Assembly: GCA_947097535.1 (NCBI GenBank)
Contig: CAMURM010000048.1
Location: 1 to 8,574 of the forward strand
Length of the DNA stretch: 8,574 nt
Source: an uncultured Selenomonas sp.
Lineage (GTDB): Bacteria; Bacillota; Negativicutes; Selenomonadales; Selenomonadaceae
Direction: 5' to 3'
In this document: piece by piece, positions 1-5,992 of the stretch
Layout: every line of letters begins with the position of its first letter
Numbering within the stretch: the first letter of the stretch is position 1
Translations under genes and position numbers: made by a program
The notes under the pieces: generated by a model
Told to the model about the DNA's origin: nothing
What the model saw: the letters and a program-made list of their open reading frames with translations, nothing else
The model's database searches: none

Positions 1-452
1 GCCGCCTTGATCTGCTTCGTCACGAAGTCGATATAGGTGTTCGCCTCGCGGATCTCAAGCGACTCGCCGCAGCAGATGATCGGCGTGATGCCCGCCGCAT
101 AGGCAGCCTTGGCACGCTTGTTGACACCCTCGTCCGTCTCGCCGAAGTACTCGCGGCGCTCGGAGTGGCCGAGCACGCAGTAGTCGACGCCGATCTCCTT
201 GAGCATATCCGTCGAAATCTCGCCTGTATAGGCGCCGCTCTTCTCCCAATGCACGTTCTGTGCGCCGATGTGGATGTTCGAGCCTTTGACGGCTTCTGCC
301 ACGGCGGCGAGCGCCGTCGCCGTCGGGCAAGCGACGACATCGACATCCTTAGCATCCTTCACGAGCGGCATAAGCTCCTTGACGAGCGCTACGCCCTCGG
401 CGATCGTATTGTTCATCTTCCAGTTGCCTGCGATGATGGGTCTTCTTGCCAT
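1..452 (-). CDS. tpiA: Triosephosphate isomerase, N-terminal 150 residues (cut by window edge)
   Basis: Interconverts dihydroxyacetone phosphate and glyceraldehyde 3-phosphate in cytosolic glycolysis. The translation opens MARRPIIAGNWKMNN, containing the conserved AGNWKMN segment with the substrate-binding Lys12. Further on are a GAQNVHWEKSGAYTGEIS segment (about residues 63-80) and GHSERR (95-100), whose His96 is the electrophilic catalytic residue. The catalytic glutamate and the phosphate-binding C-terminal half lie beyond the window. The ATG at 450-452 is chosen because a GAGGAGG ribosome binding site lies 8 bases upstream and the protein begins at the family's usual N-terminus. It is the third gene of gap-pgk-tpiA, 143 bases after pgk. 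The open frame runs off the edge without interruption, so I see no sign of damage. Confidence 0.97.
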   Translation of the reverse strand, partial: MARRPIIAGNWKMNNTIAEGVALVKELMPLVKDAKDVDVVACPTATALAAVAEAVKGSNIHIGAQNVHWEKSGAYTGEISTDMLKEIGVDYCVLGHSERREYFGETDEGVNKRAKAAYAAGITPIICCGESLEIREANTYIDFVTKQIKA

Positions 453-478
453 AAAATCTTCCTCCTCGTATGGAACAT

Positions 479-509
479 CGGGAGCACGTCAAAACGGCAC
501 GCGCTCCCG
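479..509 (-). other. Intercistronic stem-loop between pgk and tpiA
   Basis: An 11-bp inverted repeat (arms 479-489 and 499-509, one G-U pair in the minus-strand RNA) surrounds a 9-base loop. No T-run follows it on the minus strand, so it does not look like a terminator. It lies about 27 bases upstream of the tpiA start, just before the ribosome binding site. A role in mRNA processing or stability in the operon is an inference. Confidence 0.55.
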
Positions 510-595
510 CAAAGCTTCTATCTTCCTCCTGCTTCTTTTTCAGCGAGCACGAGTGTCCGACTTTGCGGACGCTGTGCGCCATCTTTCAGAAGCTC

Positions 596-1813
596 TTACT
601 TCTCGGCAATCGCCGCGATGCCCGGCAGGACCTTGCCCTCAAGGAACTCCAGCGTCGCGCCGCCGCCCGTCGAGATGTGCGAGATCTTGTCCGACAGCCC
701 CGTCTTCTTCAGCGCCGCGATGGAATCGCCGCCGCCGACGATGCTCGTCGCGCCCGCCTCCGTCGCGTCGGCAACGGCTTTCGCGACTGCAAGCGTGCCC
801 TTGGCGAACTCGTCGCATTCAAAGACGCCCATGGGGCCGTTCCAAATGATCGTCTTCGCGCCGTTCAGCGCTTCGACATACGCCTCCGACGTCTTCGGGC
901 CGCTGTCGAGCGCCTGCCAGCCGTCCTCCACCTTGTCGACATCGACGACCTTCGTCTTGCCCTCGGCAGCGAACTTCGCCTCGTCGGCGAGCGGGAACAT
1001 GTTCGCGACGGCGACGTCGAGCGGCAGGATGACCTTGACGCCCTTCGCCTTCGCCTTTTCGAGAAGCTCCTTTGCGAGATCCATCTTGTCCGGCTCGCAC
1101 AGTGAATCGCCGATCGGCAGCCCCTTGGCCGCATCGAACGTGTGCGCCATGCCGCCGCCGATGATGATCGTGTCGACCTTCTCGATCATGTTGCTGATGA
1201 CGCCGATCTTATCCGAGACCTTCGCGCCGCCGATGATGGCGACGAACGGGCGCGCCGGCGCTTCGAGCGTCTTGCCGATGTAGTTGATCTCCTTCTCCAT
1301 GAGGAAGCCCGCGACCGTTTCAAGATCGGAAGCGATGCCGACGTTCGAGGCATGGGCGCGGTGCGCGACGCCGAAGGCGTCGTCAACAGCGATGTCCGCC
1401 AGCGAGGCGAGCTGCTTGGCAAAAGCGGGATCGTTCTTCTTCTCTTCCTTGTGATAGCGCAGGTTCTCAAGGAGCAGAACCTCGCCGGGCTTCAAGTCCG
1501 CAGCTGCCTTCTCCGCCTCGGGGCCGACGCAGTCGGACGCCCACTTCACGTCCTTCTTCAGGAGTTCCGAGAGGTGCTTGACGAGATGCTTCGTCGAGAA
1601 CTTCTCTTCCTTCGCCTCCGTCGGGCGGCCGATGTGGCACGCGAGGATCAGCGCCGCGCCGCCGTCCAGGAGATGGTTGAGCGTCGGCAGCGTGCGCACC
1701 ATGCGCGTATCGTTCGTGATGTTCATCTTGTCGTCGAACGGCACATTGTAATCGACGCGCACGAAGACCTTCTTGCCCTTTACGTCGATGTCCTTGATCG
1801 TCTTCTTGTTCAT
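596..1813 (-). CDS. pgk: Phosphoglycerate kinase
   Basis: Transfers the acyl phosphate of 1,3-bisphosphoglycerate to ADP, giving 3-phosphoglycerate and ATP in cytosolic glycolysis. The 405-residue protein is close to the usual bacterial length of about 390-400. Recognisable elements, in order, are RVDYNVPF (19-26), the HIGRPTE substrate loop, the FLMEKEINYIG segment, RPFVAIIGGAKVSDKI in the hinge region, IIIGGGMAHTF, GPMGVFE (326-332), the nucleotide-site GGGDS (360-364) and STGGGATLEFLEG (381-393). The ATG is preceded by GGGAGG with a 6-base spacer. It is the middle gene of gap-pgk-tpiA, with 163 bases between gap and pgk that hold a strong hairpin. All family motifs are present and the gene appears intact. 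Confidence 0.98.
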   Translation of the reverse strand: MNKKTIKDIDVKGKKVFVRVDYNVPFDDKMNITNDTRMVRTLPTLNHLLDGGAALILACHIGRPTEAKEEKFSTKHLVKHLSELLKKDVKWASDCVGPEAEKAAADLKPGEVLLLENLRYHKEEKKNDPAFAKQLASLADIAVDDAFGVAHRAHASNVGIASDLETVAGFLMEKEINYIGKTLEAPARPFVAIIGGAKVSDKIGVISNMIEKVDTIIIGGGMAHTFDAAKGLPIGDSLCEPDKMDLAKELLEKAKAKGVKVILPLDVAVANMFPLADEAKFAAEGKTKVVDVDKVEDGWQALDSGPKTSEAYVEALNGAKTIIWNGPMGVFECDEFAKGTLAVAKAVADATEAGATSIVGGGDSIAALKKTGLSDKISHISTGGGATLEFLEGKVLPGIAAIAEK

Positions 1814-1827
1814 AAAAATCCTCCCAT

Positions 1828-1866
1828 AAAAAGAACAGAGGCCCGGCCCAAACGCGGCCGGACCTC
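1828..1866 (-). terminator. Terminator-like hairpin between gap and pgk
   Basis: On the minus strand an 11-bp GC-rich stem (arms 1856-1866 and 1838-1848, one G-U pair) with a 7-base loop is followed by a T-rich tract, TGTTCTTTTT, and then directly by the pgk ribosome binding site. The form is that of an intrinsic terminator inside the operon. No separate pgk promoter is obvious, so partial termination or an mRNA-stabilising 3' end for gap is the likely role. A second, weaker 8-bp hairpin lies at 1895-1919 without a T-run. Confidence 0.6.
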
Positions 1867-1976
1867 ATGGATCTTGACTCAGCTGATTTTTTCAGAAAGG
1901 CGCGCTAGCTTCGCCTCTCCCGTATTTCGCCGACCGCTCTCGCTCTCAGAAAGCGCTGAATTTATCCGTGCTTCCC

Positions 1977-2990
1977 TTACTTCAGTTCAGCAAAGTACTT
2001 GATCGTGCGAACCATCTGGCTCGTGTAGCTGTTCTCGTTGTCGTACCACGAAACGACCTGCACCTGCGTGTTGCCGTCGCCGATGGGGCTGACCATCGTC
2101 TGCGTCGCATCGAAGAGCGAGCCGTAGCGCATGCCGATGATGTCGCTCGATACGATCTCGTCCTCATTGTAGCCGTAGGACTCCGTCGCTTCCTTCTTCA
2201 TCTGCGCGTTGATCTGCTCGACCGTGACTTCGCCTTTGACGACAGCGAAGAGAAGCGTCGTCGAACCCGTAGGAGTCGGGACGCGCTGCGCAGCGCCGAT
2301 GAGCTTGCCCTTGAGCTCGGGGATGACGAGGCCGATCGCCTTCGCCGCGCCCGTCGAGTTCGGCACGATGTTGACGGCGGCGGCGCGACTGCGGCGCAGA
2401 TCGCCCTTGCGCTGCGGGCCATCCAAGGTCATCTGATCGCCCGTGTAGGCATGGATCGTCGCCATGATGCCGCTCTGGATCGGCGCGAGATCGTTGAGCC
2501 CCTTCGCCATCGGCGCGAGGCAGTTCGTCGTGCAAGAAGCCGCCGAAATGACCTTGTCCTCGGGCTTCAGGATCTTGTGGTTGACGTTGAAGACGACCGT
2601 CGGCAGATCGTTTCCGGCAGGCGCCGAGATGACGACCTTCTTCGCGCCGGCGGCGAGATGCGCCGAAGCCTTTTCCTTCGAGGTATAGAAGCCCGTGCAT
2701 TCGAGCACGACGTCGACGTCATGCTTGCCCCAGGGAATCTTCGAGGCATCGGCTTCCTTGTAGATGTTGATCTTCTTGCCCTTGACCGTGATGAAATCTG
2801 CGCCGGCTTCCACCTCGTCGGCGTATTCGTACTTGCCCTGCGTCGAATCGTACTTCAAGAGGTGCGCGAGCATCTTGGGGTCCGTGAGATCGTTGATTGC
2901 CACGACTTCATAGCCCTCTGCATCAAACATCTGACGAAACGCGAGGCGGCCGATACGTCCGAAACCATTGATCGCTACTTTTACTGCCAT
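1977..2990 (-). CDS. gap: Type I glyceraldehyde-3-phosphate dehydrogenase
   Basis: Oxidises and phosphorylates glyceraldehyde 3-phosphate to 1,3-bisphosphoglycerate with reduction of NAD, in the cytosol. From the ATG at 2988-2990 the protein has 337 residues, normal for the family. It opens MAVKVAINGFGRIGRLAF, the Rossmann fold with the GxGxxG-type loop. Asp34 in AINDL is the residue that favours NAD over NADP. The catalytic Cys153 lies in SCTTN (152-156), His180 in ATIHAYTGD is the base, and WYDNENSY lies near the C-terminus. The open frame extends upstream to 3050, but the family N-terminus, and the AGGGGG ribosome binding site 10 bases before 2990, decide the start. It is the first gene of gap-pgk-tpiA, with its own promoter. 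NAD preference suggests a glycolytic rather than biosynthetic role. Confidence 0.97.
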   Translation of the reverse strand: MAVKVAINGFGRIGRLAFRQMFDAEGYEVVAINDLTDPKMLAHLLKYDSTQGKYEYADEVEAGADFITVKGKKINIYKEADASKIPWGKHDVDVVLECTGFYTSKEKASAHLAAGAKKVVISAPAGNDLPTVVFNVNHKILKPEDKVISAASCTTNCLAPMAKGLNDLAPIQSGIMATIHAYTGDQMTLDGPQRKGDLRRSRAAAVNIVPNSTGAAKAIGLVIPELKGKLIGAAQRVPTPTGSTTLLFAVVKGEVTVEQINAQMKKEATESYGYNEDEIVSSDIIGMRYGSLFDATQTMVSPIGDGNTQVQVVSWYDNENSYTSQMVRTIKYFAELK

Positions 2991-3116
2991 TTGTAAAATA
3001 CCCCCTAGTCCTTCCCCCGGCTTTGCCCGGCGGCGATACAGACGAAGCACAAAAAAACCGTGCGCCGTCCGCGAAACCTTCCGGCAAGGGCAAAAACCCC
3101 CGCCAATTCTTCTTTA

Positions 3117-3146
3117 ATATTACAATAAAGCGGGAGCGATTGTCAA
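3117..3146 (-). promoter_or_regulatory. Sigma-70-type promoter of the gap-pgk-tpiA operon
   Basis: Minus strand: a perfect -35 TTGACA (3141-3146), an 18-base spacer, then -10 TAATAT (3117-3122, four of six consensus bases). Transcription would start near 3110, leaving a leader of about 120 bases before the gap start. That leader is G-rich and contains a T7 run at 3051-3057, without a convincing stem in front of it. Confidence 0.75.
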
Positions 3147-3161
3147 TGATATTCTACGTTA

Positions 3162-3172
3162 GGAAATATTCC
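3162..3172. promoter_or_regulatory. Possible operator between divergent promoters
   Basis: GGAAATATTCC is an inverted repeat (GGAA, three bases, TTCC) in the 35-bp gap between the two back-to-back -35 boxes (3141-3146 minus, 3182-3187 plus). A dimeric regulator bound here could touch both promoters. This is inferred from position and symmetry only. Confidence 0.3.
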
Positions 3173-3181
3173 GGGAAGACA

Positions 3182-3210
3182 TTGAAGACAAAAGAAATAT
3201 TTGTTATAAT
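3182..3210 (+). promoter_or_regulatory. Strong extended -10 promoter for the repeat-protein gene
   Basis: TTGAAG (3182-3187), a 17-base spacer, and a perfect TATAAT (3205-3210) preceded by TG plus one base, the extended -10 element. The start point would be near 3217, giving a leader of about 70 bases. In the leader, an ATG at 3238-3240 is directly followed by TGA behind a GGAAGG, so it is a start-stop rather than a gene. Confidence 0.8.
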
Positions 3211-3285
3211 ATGGGGAGAATATCCTAGGAAGGTTCCATGTGAATCATCAGCATGACCCGGCAGGGAAGCAGGGAGGAAAGAACG

Positions 3286-4116
3286 ATGAGCATCTCTTCA
3301 GTTACGGTCAACCCTTACGGCGCAGCGACGTTCCAGAACATCAACCAGAACCTCGCGGAAGTCGGCCGCCAAAAAGCCGCCACCGGCTGGCATGAGGCAA
3401 AGGAAGTCTACAAGTCTTCGCCCTTCGGCAACGATACGAAGCTCGGTACCTCGGAATTCCAGCAGTCAAACAAGGAAGCAGAGCAGCTTGCCGGCCGCTC
3501 GATCGCGCAGTCCGCGCGCGCCGCAAAAGAGATCTACATGTCCTCGCCCTTCGGCAACGACACGAAGATTGGCTCCTCGAAGTTTCAGCAGTCGAACCGC
3601 GAGGCGATCGCCCTCGCCGACCGCTCGATCGTAAGCTCCGCGCGCGCCGCCAAGGCGTACTACATGGGCTCGGTTCTCGGCAACGACACGAAGCTCGGCA
3701 CGTCGAAGTTCCAGCAGTCGAACGAGGAAGCTGCCCAGCTCGCGAACCGCTCGATCGCCAGATCGGCGCGTGAAGCAAAGGCGGTCTACATGGCCTCGCC
3801 CTTCGGCAACGATACGAAGGTCGGCTCGTCGAAGTTCCAGCAGTCAAACGAAGAGGCCATCGCCCTCGCCCAGCAGTCGGCATCGCGCGCCTCACGCGCG
3901 GCGAATGCCGTTTCCAAGTCCTCGCCCTTCGGCAACGACACGAAGGTCGGCTCGTCCGCCTTCCAGCAGGCGAACAAGCGCATCGTCGAGACGGCTCAGA
4001 GCCATACAACGTCCGTCCTGCAGCAGGCGAAGGCCGCCTACATGCGCCAGATGCAGAATGCCGCCGAAGCCGCGAAGAATCCCACGCGCAACACAAAGGT
4101 CGACATCGGCGCGTAA
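3286..4116 (+). CDS. Hypothetical protein of five tandem 42-residue repeats
   Basis: I do not recognise this family. The 276-residue product has no signal peptide, no membrane segment and no cysteine. Residues 44-253 are five 42-residue units, each opening with a near-constant SPFGNDTKxGSSxFQQSN block followed by an Ala-rich stretch ending near AAKxxYM that should form an amphipathic helix. Unit 3 has SVLGNDTK instead of SPFGNDTK. Residues 9-43 look like a degenerate first unit (NPYG, then FQNINQN), and the C-terminal NPTRNTKVDIGA resembles the start of another. The ATG at 3286 is chosen for the AGGGAGGAAAG just upstream; an in-frame ATG at 3253 lacks such a site. The gene has its own strong promoter and sits 40 bases ahead of the antitoxin gene without a terminator. 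A fibrous, helical or binding-array role is possible; the function is unknown. Confidence 0.85.
   Translation: MSISSVTVNPYGAATFQNINQNLAEVGRQKAATGWHEAKEVYKSSPFGNDTKLGTSEFQQSNKEAEQLAGRSIAQSARAAKEIYMSSPFGNDTKIGSSKFQQSNREAIALADRSIVSSARAAKAYYMGSVLGNDTKLGTSKFQQSNEEAAQLANRSIARSAREAKAVYMASPFGNDTKVGSSKFQQSNEEAIALAQQSASRASRAANAVSKSSPFGNDTKVGSSAFQQANKRIVETAQSHTTSVLQQAKAAYMRQMQNAAEAAKNPTRNTKVDIGA
3415..4044 (+). repeat. Five in-frame 126-bp tandem repeats
   Basis: Units begin at 3415, 3541, 3667, 3793 and 3919, each exactly 126 bases with no insertions or deletions. The most conserved DNA is TTCGGCAACGAYACGAAG near the start of each unit (the third has CTCGGC), while the helix-coding half varies more, mostly at third codon positions. 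This suggests repeats kept for protein sequence, with recombination able to change copy number. Confidence 0.93.
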
Positions 4117-4156
4117 CGAGTGAAAACCGCGTACAGTAAAGGAGGTGCACCGGCAC

Positions 4157-4591
4157 ATGGCGAATGTATTCGATACAGCAAGGTATATCTTGCTCAAGAC
4201 AGGCGAAATCAGTACATGGAAGCTTCAGAAGCTCTGCTACTATGCGCAGGCGTGGACGCTTGCCTGGACGGGGAAGCCGCTTTTTCCCGAAGACTTCGAG
4301 GCGTGGCGCAACGGGCCGGTATGCCGGCCGCTTTTCGCGCGCCACAAAGGCATGTACTCTGTCACGGAAGATTTCCTGCCGGATGGAAATATTGACGCTT
4401 TGACCGCAGACGAAAAGGACAGCATCGACACGGTTCTCTCCGCGTACGGTGCCATGGAGCCCTATCAGCTGCGCGCGCAGACGCACGCCGAAACACCGTG
4501 GAAGGCAGCGCGCGGATCGCTCGACGAAATGGCATTCAGCGATTCCGTCATCTCCAAGGAAGCCATCGGTGCGTATTATGGGGCTCTTTGA
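4157..4591 (+). CDS. Panacea-domain (DUF4065) antitoxin-like protein
   Basis: The 144-residue product matches the Panacea/DUF4065 pattern: an N-terminal MANVFDTARYILLKTGEI, KLQKLCYYAQAW (22-33), FEAWRNGPVCRPLF (47-60) and a late LRAQTHAETPWKAAR (105-119). Members of this family are known to act as antitoxins that neutralise many unrelated toxins encoded next to them; others are phage or mobile-element proteins of the GepA/SocA type. The ATG at 4157 is preferred over an in-frame GTG at 4145 because that GTG lies inside the AAAGGAGGTG ribosome binding site. The gene ends in TGATG, overlapping the next gene by one base, which indicates translational coupling and a functional pair. I see no separate promoter in the 40 bases upstream, so it is probably cotranscribed with the repeat-protein gene. 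Confidence 0.88.
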   Translation: MANVFDTARYILLKTGEISTWKLQKLCYYAQAWTLAWTGKPLFPEDFEAWRNGPVCRPLFARHKGMYSVTEDFLPDGNIDALTADEKDSIDTVLSAYGAMEPYQLRAQTHAETPWKAARGSLDEMAFSDSVISKEAIGAYYGAL

Positions 4592-5052
4592 TGAAGCGTC
4601 AGAAGCACGTTCACAAAAAGGGTAACGTACGGCCCAAAAAAGAAGTCGTCCTATCTCCCAAAAGTCAAAACACAGGCTTCCCCATATTTCGTTTCGACCG
4701 CATCGACAAACAGGGCGCCTTCGCTTTCGATACGACACGCACGGATTTCAAACATAAGGATTTCCTCGATAAGATGATTGCCTACTCGCAAATGACATGG
4801 GCAGAAATCGCCCGTCAGACGCACGACAGCGGCAAATCAAGGCATCACTACGTCAAGGAGGTCCAAAGATTTTCCCCCGCCGCGCGTGAGCGGCTCAAGT
4901 CTTTGAAACTTGAAGACTTTTCCGACGATCTCTTTTCCTTCGCGCTGAACAACAAGCTGCGAATCATCGGCTTGCGCCTTGATGACCACTTCCATGTTCT
5001 GTGGTATGACAGTGAGCATCTTGTATATCCTTCAGTGAAAAAGCATACGTAA
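4591..5052 (+). CDS. Probable toxin partner of the Panacea protein
   Basis: A 153-residue, soluble, basic protein. The first 25 or so residues are Lys/Arg-rich (MKRQKHVHKKGNVRPKKE), followed by a core with FRFDRID (33-39), a MIAYSQMTWAEIARQTHDSG segment (62-81), and a C-terminal RIIGLRLDDHFHVLWYD then HLVYP (124-147). From memory, the ending resembles a group of small uncharacterised proteins with RelE/HigB-like terminal strands (R-x-x-G-x-R, then F-H-x-x-W-x-D-x-x-H). I cannot confirm the fold, and no catalytic residue is proven. The start ATG overlaps the TGA of the Panacea gene, the order antitoxin then toxin is common, and the gene is followed at once by a terminator. Its codon use appears more A/T-rich than that of the glycolysis genes, consistent with transfer. 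The toxin role is inferred mainly from the pairing. Confidence 0.65.
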   Translation: MKRQKHVHKKGNVRPKKEVVLSPKSQNTGFPIFRFDRIDKQGAFAFDTTRTDFKHKDFLDKMIAYSQMTWAEIARQTHDSGKSRHHYVKEVQRFSPAARERLKSLKLEDFSDDLFSFALNNKLRIIGLRLDDHFHVLWYDSEHLVYPSVKKHT

Positions 5053-5091
5053 AGAGCCTGCCGCACATTGCACATGCGGCAGGCTCTTTTT
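5051..5091 (+). terminator. Strong intrinsic terminator, possibly bidirectional
   Basis: A perfect 15-bp stem (arms 5051-5065 and 5075-5089) with a 9-base loop ends in a run of five Ts (5087-5091). The left arm begins inside the TAA stop codon of the toxin gene. The convergent PepSY gene ends at 5105, so on the minus strand the same stem, followed by only TTT, could also serve that gene. Confidence 0.92.
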
Positions 5092-5104
5092 ATCCGTATT
5101 TCCT

Positions 5105-5764
5105 TTAATCGTCGATCTCGCGGTAGAGTACCTCGCCCGATTGGGCGTCGAGGATCAGCTCGTACTTCACGTTGTTTGCGTAGCACTTCACGCGGTAAAC
5201 GGGCTGGAACAGCGCGGGACTCGGTGCAGGTGCTGCAGCATCCGGCGCAGGCATTGCTGCATCCGGCGCAGGCGCAGCCAGCGGCTGCTGCGGTGCAGCG
5301 GGAGCAGGAGCGCCCTCGGGAGCCGGCTGCGGCGTCTGTCTCGCAGCCATTGGCTGATCGCCGCGACGATCCTTTCTCTCGTGCTTGTCCTTCTGATCTC
5401 GATGATCCCCATCACGATGATCCCCCTTGCGCTTGTCAACATCGTGCTTCATTCCCTTCGCGCGATTGTCCGTCAGTTCGATCCTGCGGTAAGTGATCGC
5501 CGTCTCATCGATGCCGATGGCATCCGCGACAAGCGTGCGCACCTCATTCTCCGCGAGGAGTGCGAGCCCCTCCTTCTCTGCCTGCGTCCGAACCATCTGC
5601 GTGCGCGCTTCACTGACGCGCGCCTTGGCGGCAGCCTCCTGCCCGTAATGCCAATAAGCGCCGCCGCCTGCCAGCACCGCCCCGATGACGGCGACGATTC
5701 CCGCACGCTTCAGATTCTTCGCCGAAAAGATGCCCTTTGCCGTTTCTATGATTTTGTTTTCCAT
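5105..5764 (-). CDS. Membrane-anchored PepSY-like protein with low-complexity insert
   Basis: A 219-residue protein. After a short basic N-terminus, residues 21-39 form one membrane helix (AGIVAVIGAVLAGGGAYWH), so the rest is probably outside the cytoplasm. The C-terminus (187-217: FQPVYRVKCYANN then KYELILDAQSGEVLY) is a typical PepSY half, and residues 63-98 (an ENEVRTLVADAIGIDETAI helix plus strand) look like the PepSY first half. Between them lie about 85 residues with no fold: a His/Asp/Lys/Arg-rich stretch (106-136) and a Pro/Ala-rich stretch (143-184) with a repeated APDAA unit. PepSY domains are associated with peptidase inhibition and envelope functions; this protein's target is unknown. 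The ATG at 5764 follows AAAGGAGG with 8 bases between; the in-frame ATG at 5785 lies upstream of that site. It is transcribed alone, convergent with the toxin gene. Confidence 0.8.
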   Translation of the reverse strand: MENKIIETAKGIFSAKNLKRAGIVAVIGAVLAGGGAYWHYGQEAAAKARVSEARTQMVRTQAEKEGLALLAENEVRTLVADAIGIDETAITYRRIELTDNRAKGMKHDVDKRKGDHRDGDHRDQKDKHERKDRRGDQPMAARQTPQPAPEGAPAPAAPQQPLAAPAPDAAMPAPDAAAPAPSPALFQPVYRVKCYANNVKYELILDAQSGEVLYREIDD

Positions 5765-5849
5765 GATGAAATCCTCCTTTTGCATTGAACGTCATGTCAT
5801 GAATGCTTTTTTGCCGGGCGGCTCATGTGCTCGCCCCTTGCATGGTCTC

Positions 5850-5855
5850 AGTATA
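5850..5855 (-). promoter_or_regulatory. Probable -10 box for the PepSY gene
   Basis: Minus strand TATACT matches five of six consensus bases. At the 17-base spacing the -35 position (5873-5878) reads GCTGCG, which is not a -35 box, and no extended -10 is present. An upstream activator would therefore be expected; the phased repeats starting at 5877 fit that. Confidence 0.5.
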
Positions 5856-5876
5856 CGGCGCACCCTTAAAGACGCA

Positions 5877-5920
5877 GCAAACAAAAGCTAAACAAAATCG
5901 AAACAAAGGGGAAACATTGG
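5877..5920 (-). promoter_or_regulatory. Four 11-bp-phased direct repeats, likely regulator binding site
   Basis: On the plus strand AAAC recurs at 5879, 5890, 5901 and 5912, exactly 11 bases apart. The first three copies extend to AAACAAA (AAACAAAA twice, AAACAAAG once). Read on the minus strand these are TTTGTTT blocks abutting the place where a -35 box should be. OmpR/PhoB-family response regulators are known to bind head-to-tail on direct repeats with about one helical turn between them and to replace the -35 contact. The regulator's identity cannot be told from this window. Confidence 0.6.
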
Positions 5921-5969
5921 TCAGGGGAACTTGGATGTGTTGTGGTCAAGCGTTTTTGTAACACGAGAA

Positions 5970-5982
5970 TCGCACAGTGCGA
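5970..5982. repeat. 13-bp palindrome next to the polC relic
   Basis: TCGCACAGTGCGA is a perfect 6-bp inverted repeat about one central base. It is 10 bases from the point (5993) where the polC-like reading ends. It might be an operator or a recombination scar; no function is shown. Confidence 0.35.
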
Positions 5983-5992
5983 ACTCACTCCT

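Noticed and set aside
165..2996. Long plus-strand open frames (165-1283, 1142-2002, 1968-2996) opposite tpiA, pgk and gap
   Set aside because: They are antisense to certain genes and low in complexity, a known effect of G/C-ending codons on the opposite strand. They contain no recognisable domain.
2991..3110. gap leader as a riboswitch or attenuator
   Set aside because: The leader is about 120 bases and has a T7 run (minus strand, 3051-3057), but I found only 4-bp stems next to it and no known riboswitch core.
3341..4738. A 465-codon minus-strand open frame opposite the repeat gene and the Panacea gene
   Set aside because: It is Arg/Ser/Cys-rich with no motif and lies opposite genes with clear ribosome binding sites and family matches. 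Its length follows from the repeated codons on the plus strand.
5238..5273. Two copies of a 15-bp repeat (GCATCCGGCGCAGGC), 21 bases apart
   Set aside because: It is explained by the repeated Pro/Ala/Asp codons in the low-complexity part of the PepSY protein.
5877..5920. The phased AAAC repeats as a CRISPR array or iteron origin
   Set aside because: Units are only 11 bp with no spacers, and there is no replication or cas gene nearby. The position relative to the -10 box fits a regulator site better.
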